Source: Euryarchaeota archaeon UBA182 (lineage in GTDB: Archaea > Thermoplasmatota > Poseidoniia > Poseidoniales > Thalassarchaeaceae). From it: DNA of 8,730 nucleotides. Within the stretch, counting starts at the first letter, position 1. Each line of letters opens with the position of its first letter. Both the position numbers and the translations under genes were made by a program. Of this stretch, positions 5,854-8,730 are shown piece after piece. The notes below the pieces were generated by a model. The model was not told the DNA's origin. It searched no databases and saw only the letters and a list, made by a program, of their open reading frames with translations. The stretch lies in NCBI GenBank assembly GCA_002495675.1, contig DAGH01000024.1, positions 1-8,730 of the forward strand, in the 5' to 3' direction.

Positions 5854-6081
5854 TCATCCAAGCCTTCGCAGCAGTATTGAAAGATTGTCTCTCATCTCAG
5901 AGAGTTCTGATTTCAGATTTCTGTTTGGAATTTCTGGGAGCTCGATCTGACGGCTAACGCTCTTGTTGACGAAGTCCTTGACTGTAGAGAGTGCCAATTC
6001 CCCCCTGGATGTCCATAGTCTCATAAAAAGGAGGAGTTGAAGATCATTTTGTATCGTAATAGGAGTATTGTCTGGATCCAT
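5854..6081 (-). CDS. Hypothetical small helical protein (75 aa)
   Basis: The family is not recognised. The frame runs from ATG at 6081 to TGA at 5854 and codes for a soluble protein of mixed charge with no signal peptide, transmembrane segment or cysteine. Its middle (ITIQNDLQLLLFMRLWTSRG, 9-28) and its C-terminal part (NLKSELSEMRDNLSILLRRL, 55-74) look like amphipathic helices; the latter has heptad-like spacing of Leu/Met and could form a short coiled coil. It stands alone, convergent with the SMR gene and divergent from the FEA1-like gene, sharing the 208-bp intergenic region with the latter. Sensible composition and the lack of a competing frame favour a real gene, but the short length keeps confidence moderate. 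Confidence 0.55.
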   Translation of the reverse strand: MDPDNTPITIQNDLQLLLFMRLWTSRGELALSTVKDFVNKSVSRQIELPEIPNRNLKSELSEMRDNLSILLRRLG

Positions 6082-6228
6082 GTTCGCCGGTGCCCGGCCA
6101 ACATCATTAGTATGACCCTTGGTATTTTGATTTACGCCACATTGAATTCGGTCATAGCACTCTAATCGATGACTTATTTTGTCTGCTAATTTTGAAAAAG
6201 AAACCTTCTAAATTTTGTTCTATGAAAA

Positions 6229-6244
6229 TTTAGGTTACCCTAAA
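6229..6244. promoter_or_regulatory. Iron-repressor-like operator, distal copy
   Basis: TTTAGG-TTAC-CCTAAA is an inverted repeat with 6-bp arms and a 4-base centre, placed just upstream of the TATA-like box of the FEA1-like gene. TTAGG/CCTAA half-sites are the hallmark of DtxR/IdeR-family metal-dependent repressors. The spacing here (4 bases between TTAGG and CCTAA) is shorter than in the bacterial DtxR consensus. It lies over the expected BRE position, so a bound repressor would block TFB/TBP. Confidence 0.65.
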
Positions 6245-6246
6245 AA

Positions 6247-6255
6247 TTCATAAAC
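6247..6255 (+). promoter_or_regulatory. TATA-like box of the FEA1-like gene
   Basis: TTCATAAAC lies between the two palindromic operators. A start site 25-28 bases downstream would fall within the second operator, a few bases before the ATG at 6290, giving a leaderless or very short leader. It is only a partial match to the archaeal consensus. Confidence 0.45.
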
Positions 6256-6273
6256 GGGTCAATAGTCCAACGG

Positions 6274-6289
6274 TTTAGGTTGACCTAAA
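6274..6289. promoter_or_regulatory. Iron-repressor-like operator, proximal copy at the start codon
   Basis: TTTAGGT-TG-ACCTAAA has perfect 7-bp arms around two bases and ends directly before the ATG at 6290. Its centre is 45 bp from the centre of the distal copy. It matches that copy at TTTAGGTT and CCTAAA, so the two are clearly the same motif. Its position covers the expected transcription start, which fits repression by a DtxR-family regulator when iron is plentiful. Confidence 0.72.
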
Positions 6290-7564
6290 ATGAATTCAAC
6301 TACTAAGAGTATGATTTTGACTATACTGATGATTGCCTCCGCAATGGCAGGTTGCCTTGGCGGAGATGAGAGCGATGTGGACCTTGATGGCGAGGATGGG
6401 GGATACACCTACGCCTCCAACGTCGATAACCATAGAATGCTCATGGGAGACGTTTGTGACATTAAGGATCTATCGGGCGCCTATGACTGGGACGGTGTCA
6501 AGACCATCTACGAAGACGGCGAGTACGCCGAGAAGTCAGATGGTAGCTACAGAACTCTGATGGGATTCGCAGATGCCGCAGGCAAGAACCACGCCTATGA
6601 CGCATACTACGGGGCTGACGGCTCCTGGAATGACTTTGTGAGCGCGGCAATAGACGGCACTGGTGCGTTCGCTGGAGAGTCCGACACAGTCAGGGATCAG
6701 GCTGTAGAAAAGGGCATCCAGAACGGTGTGATGACTGCATATGCCATCCATGAGCTCAATGCAGCGATCATCAAGGCCGAAGCAGGCAACTGGGGCCCAG
6801 ACGACGCCCAACATGCATGGGACGAAGGATGGGCTTTCTACCACGGGCCAGATGATGACGGTGCTGACTTCGACGGTTGCGGGCCATATGCCACAGCAGA
6901 CAAGAGGGCTGGCAACTTCGGGACAACCGATGCTAGCGGCACAGCACAGGCTAATGTTGCAACACTAAGTGCCATGAATGATGGACTAACTGCAATGCAG
7001 AATGAGGACATGGATGGACTCATAGCTGCCAGAGATGAGGTCCTGAAGAACGTTGTAATCGTTTACTCCCAAGCATCGGTCAGGTATGCATCCAAGATGA
7101 CTGACGACCTTGCCGCAGACGACAAGGCCGACTATGACAAGCACCAAGCAGAGGGGCATGCCTTCTTCAGGGTCATTGAGGCCTACGTCGCTGACCACAC
7201 AGACGCCTGCTACAACAATCAGACACATGGCATGGCGTACATAGGAGCCAGTGCTGCTTCCACCTGTGATGCCTTCGTCTGGACGGACTATCAGGGTACG
7301 ATGGTTTGCTACAACACTGTCGTGCACATGGTTTACGCAGAAGGGACAACTGAGGAGATATGCAATGGATTTGCCTCAACATTCCCAGGCAGCGGCATGC
7401 CAGGATACTACGCTGATTACGGAGCCTCGAAAATCGTCGAAATCTTCGACCTGAAGAATGATGGGGACTCGACGGCCGATTATGAGGCGCACGTACGAAT
7501 GTACTTGCAACCGGCTTGGGATGCTTTGGGCATCACCTCTGATGACATCGGACAGCTAGTTTGA
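6290..7564 (+). CDS. FEA1-like iron-assimilation lipoprotein
   Basis: This 424-residue lipoprotein resembles the low-iron-inducible periplasmic FEA1 family (Pfam PF07692), known from algae, where FEA1 and the related phytotransferrin ISIP2A help take up ferric iron. The first 21 residues are a lipoprotein signal ending MAG, with Cys22 as the lipid anchor, followed by an acidic linker (25-37). Recognisable family-like motifs are AYAIHELNAA (150-159), WDEGWAFYHG (177-186), SVRYASKM (263-270) and AEGHAFFRVIEAYV (287-300). Six further cysteines (56, 197, 307, 326, 340, 358) could form three disulfides outside the cell. The protein is acidic and rich in Asp, Tyr and His. Two iron-repressor-like operators lie directly upstream. 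The next gene is a transferrin-like lipoprotein in the same orientation 126 bases on. Family assignment is from remembered motifs, not a search; an imelysin-like or other unrelated helical lipoprotein is the main alternative. Confidence 0.72.
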   Translation: MNSTTKSMILTILMIASAMAGCLGGDESDVDLDGEDGGYTYASNVDNHRMLMGDVCDIKDLSGAYDWDGVKTIYEDGEYAEKSDGSYRTLMGFADAAGKNHAYDAYYGADGSWNDFVSAAIDGTGAFAGESDTVRDQAVEKGIQNGVMTAYAIHELNAAIIKAEAGNWGPDDAQHAWDEGWAFYHGPDDDGADFDGCGPYATADKRAGNFGTTDASGTAQANVATLSAMNDGLTAMQNEDMDGLIAARDEVLKNVVIVYSQASVRYASKMTDDLAADDKADYDKHQAEGHAFFRVIEAYVADHTDACYNNQTHGMAYIGASAASTCDAFVWTDYQGTMVCYNTVVHMVYAEGTTEEICNGFASTFPGSGMPGYYADYGASKIVEIFDLKNDGDSTADYEAHVRMYLQPAWDALGITSDDIGQLV

Positions 7565-7586
7565 GAATATTGAACACAAAAGTTGG

Positions 7587-7648
7587 CGAGGGGGGCAAAC
7601 CACTCCTAGCGCGATCAGACAGGGTATCCACCACCCTGGCCCCCCTCG
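7587..7648 (+). repeat. Nested inverted repeat between the two lipoprotein genes
   Basis: A perfect 10-bp outer pair (CGAGGGGGGC at 7587-7596 with GCCCCCCTCG at 7639-7648) encloses a second perfect 6-bp pair (CAGGGT at 7620-7625 with ACCCTG at 7633-7638) that abuts the right outer arm. It lies in the 126-bp gap, starting 22 bases after the upstream stop codon. As RNA it would fold into a very stable, GC-rich structure. No T-run follows it, so it is not a standard terminator. It may protect or process the upstream mRNA, or reduce read-through into the second gene. Confidence 0.65.
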
Positions 7649-7660
7649 TCAACACCACAA

Positions 7661-7670
7661 CATTATGTTT
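7661..7670 (+). promoter_or_regulatory. Possible weak promoter of the transferrin-like gene
   Basis: CATTATGTTT is a modest TATA-like sequence whose centre is about 26 bases before the ATG at 7691. That would give a leaderless transcript, consistent with the absence of a Shine-Dalgarno sequence there. No copy of the operator palindrome is present, so if this promoter is real the gene may escape the iron control of its neighbour. Confidence 0.25.
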
Positions 7671-7690
7671 GAAAAAGCACACGGTTAATC

Positions 7691-8730
7691 ATGAAGATAA
7701 CCCATCCTTCGGGTCGTCATGGCTACAGTTTGTTGGTTCTACTCTTCATTTCCGCCGGCTTGAACGGGTGCCTCGGCGGCGCCGACGAAATCAACGGAGA
7801 TTCGCAGAAGGTCCCAATCGTACTTGCGCTTGAAACCGATTTAGGCAATGTTGAGGGTATTTCCGATGATTCACTCCTGTCAATTCTAGACTTTTCCTCT
7901 GAATTCTCCGTAAGTACCTACCCTGTGGATTCTGAGGCCGCGAAGATTGAGGCATTGAGATTCGGTCATATCGACGCAGCTCTGGTCGATGGCGCCACTG
8001 CTTGGATGGGTTGGAAGGAGTATGGCCTAGAGGTACTGGCCGCAGAGGTCGATCAGCAGGGCAGAACTCATCACAACGCCCACGCATGGGTCCGATCGAC
8101 AGATCCAATCGCGATTGCTCACCTAGACGGGGATCAAAACACAGATCCTTTCGAGTTATTCGAGGGGAGGAAGCCCTGTTTTACAGGGTGGCCAGATTCA
8201 GTTGGGGCACTGTTACCGATGGGTTTCTTGTTAGGCTTAGGATATGCCAATGTTATGGGAGATCCCAACGATGTCGATTCGCTCTTATTCACAATTCAGG
8301 GCTTCTTCAATGAGAACTCGATGATACCCCAGCCAGGCACGACGTACTATGGTACTGAAGGGTCCCTCAGATGTCTCTCAGAAGGGCAGGGGGATATCGC
8401 TTTCCTTACGGACAATGCAGTGGAAGAAATTTGCCCTGACGACGATATCGGAGGGAATGACTGGTGCCTCGGGACGGATGACTATGTGATGTTGCCAACG
8501 TTTGGCAGGTCTCCTAGTGATGCTGTCTTATTCAATCCAGATTCACTAAACGAAGAGGTTCTAGCTACGTTATCCGCTGTGTTGGAGTCCCCTGGATCCA
8601 ACAATCCCTCCTCTCAAGACCCATTAGATGCTGGGACTGTCTCGACATACATCATTACAGATTCTCTACAACATCTCAATGGCTACTCCTCCTTGGTGTA
8701 CAATGTGCCGGGTATGCAGAGCTATTTCTC
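7691..8730 (+). CDS. Transferrin/PhnD-superfamily iron-binding-type lipoprotein (3' end outside the window)
   Basis: The frame opens at ATG 7691, 19 bases after an in-frame stop (7670-7672), and stays open to the right edge (346 residues seen). It begins with a lipoprotein signal; the lipobox is LNGC with Cys27. The rest fits the two-subdomain PhnD/SsuA/transferrin fold, with transferrin-like stretches: DAALVDGATAW (95-105), EGRKPCFTGWPDSVGALLPMG (158-178), YYGTEGSLRCLSEGQGDIAFL (219-239) and DDYVMLPTFGRSPSDAVLF (263-281). Cys163 and Cys228 sit where transferrin has a conserved disulfide, and Thr165 where transferrin binds carbonate. The ligand positions read Asp100 (kept), His127 (for Tyr), Thr222 (for Tyr) and Asp277 (for His), so metal binding may differ. 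Cys248 and Cys259 could form a second disulfide. It follows the FEA1-like gene, which suggests a shared iron role; a phosphonate or other oxyanion-binding ABC receptor is the alternative. Confidence 0.75.
   Translation, partial: MKITHPSGRHGYSLLVLLFISAGLNGCLGGADEINGDSQKVPIVLALETDLGNVEGISDDSLLSILDFSSEFSVSTYPVDSEAAKIEALRFGHIDAALVDGATAWMGWKEYGLEVLAAEVDQQGRTHHNAHAWVRSTDPIAIAHLDGDQNTDPFELFEGRKPCFTGWPDSVGALLPMGFLLGLGYANVMGDPNDVDSLLFTIQGFFNENSMIPQPGTTYYGTEGSLRCLSEGQGDIAFLTDNAVEEICPDDDIGGNDWCLGTDDYVMLPTFGRSPSDAVLFNPDSLNEEVLATLSAVLESPGSNNPSSQDPLDAGTVSTYIITDSLQHLNGYSSLVYNVPGMQSYF

Larger units (their letters stand above)
6082..6289. other. Divergent regulatory region upstream of the FEA1-like gene
   Basis: This 208-bp gap is AT-rich, especially 6165-6250, where A/T tracts such as AATTTTG recur. 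It holds the two operator palindromes and a TATA-like box for the rightward gene. Nothing convincing was seen for the leftward 75-residue gene, although a weak AT-rich stretch (about 6121-6136) could serve. Confidence 0.55.

Noticed and set aside
7587..7648. Intrinsic terminator reading of the nested hairpin
   Set aside because: No T-run follows the stem; the next bases are TCAACACCACAAC. It is listed as an inverted repeat of unknown role instead.
7561..7833. 90-codon plus-strand frame between and over the lipoprotein genes
   Set aside because: It starts on a TTG overlapping the FEA1-like stop, crosses the nested hairpin and continues in the wrong frame through the transferrin-like signal peptide.

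Overview
The window looks like a piece of an archaeal genome, most likely a marine Thermoplasmatota lineage such as Marine Group II (Poseidoniales). This is inferred from gene content: two lipoproteins that both continue Cys-Leu-Gly-Gly after the lipidated cysteine, a secreted protein with an N-terminal signal peptide, a PrsW-like membrane protease, a DUF92 membrane protein, a small Lys-rich zinc ribbon, and promoters built from TATA-like boxes close to start codons. The placement is not proven: there is no rRNA or other marker gene here. No tRNA, rRNA, CRISPR array, insertion sequence or integrase was seen.

Layout. Bases 1-2744 carry four minus-strand genes that probably form one transcription unit, in transcription order: a 61-residue zinc-ribbon protein, a PrsW-like intramembrane protease with an extra soluble insert, a DUF92 membrane protein, and the beginning of a secreted protein that runs off the left edge. 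A 69-bp divergent gap separates this group from a plus-strand pair, a D-amino-acid-oxidase-like flavoprotein and a Nudix hydrolase that overlap by ATGA. Convergent to them is a type II (eukaryote-like) glutamine synthetase. An AT-rich 219-bp divergent region with promoter-like elements, a palindrome and a leader hairpin leads to an EmrE-like SMR transporter. A 75-residue unrecognised minus-strand protein follows.

The right third is the most interesting part. A 208-bp regulatory region contains two TTTAGG...CCTAAA palindromes resembling DtxR/IdeR iron-repressor half-sites. They flank a TATA-like box, and the second ends at the start codon of a lipoprotein with features of the FEA1 (low-iron-inducible periplasmic, phytotransferrin-related) family. 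After a strong nested inverted repeat comes a second lipoprotein, cut by the right edge. Its sequence follows the PhnD/transferrin superfamily and in places resembles a vertebrate transferrin lobe closely, including the cysteine pair joined by a disulfide in transferrin. The putative metal-ligand positions are altered.

How the genes may work together (inference). The FEA1-like and transferrin-like lipoproteins look like an iron-repressed, membrane-anchored ferric-iron capture cassette in an archaeon. Any transport permease would lie to the right of the window. Separately, the oxidase would release ammonia from D-amino acids and the adjacent glutamine synthetase could assimilate it, but the two are on opposite strands and nothing shows co-regulation.
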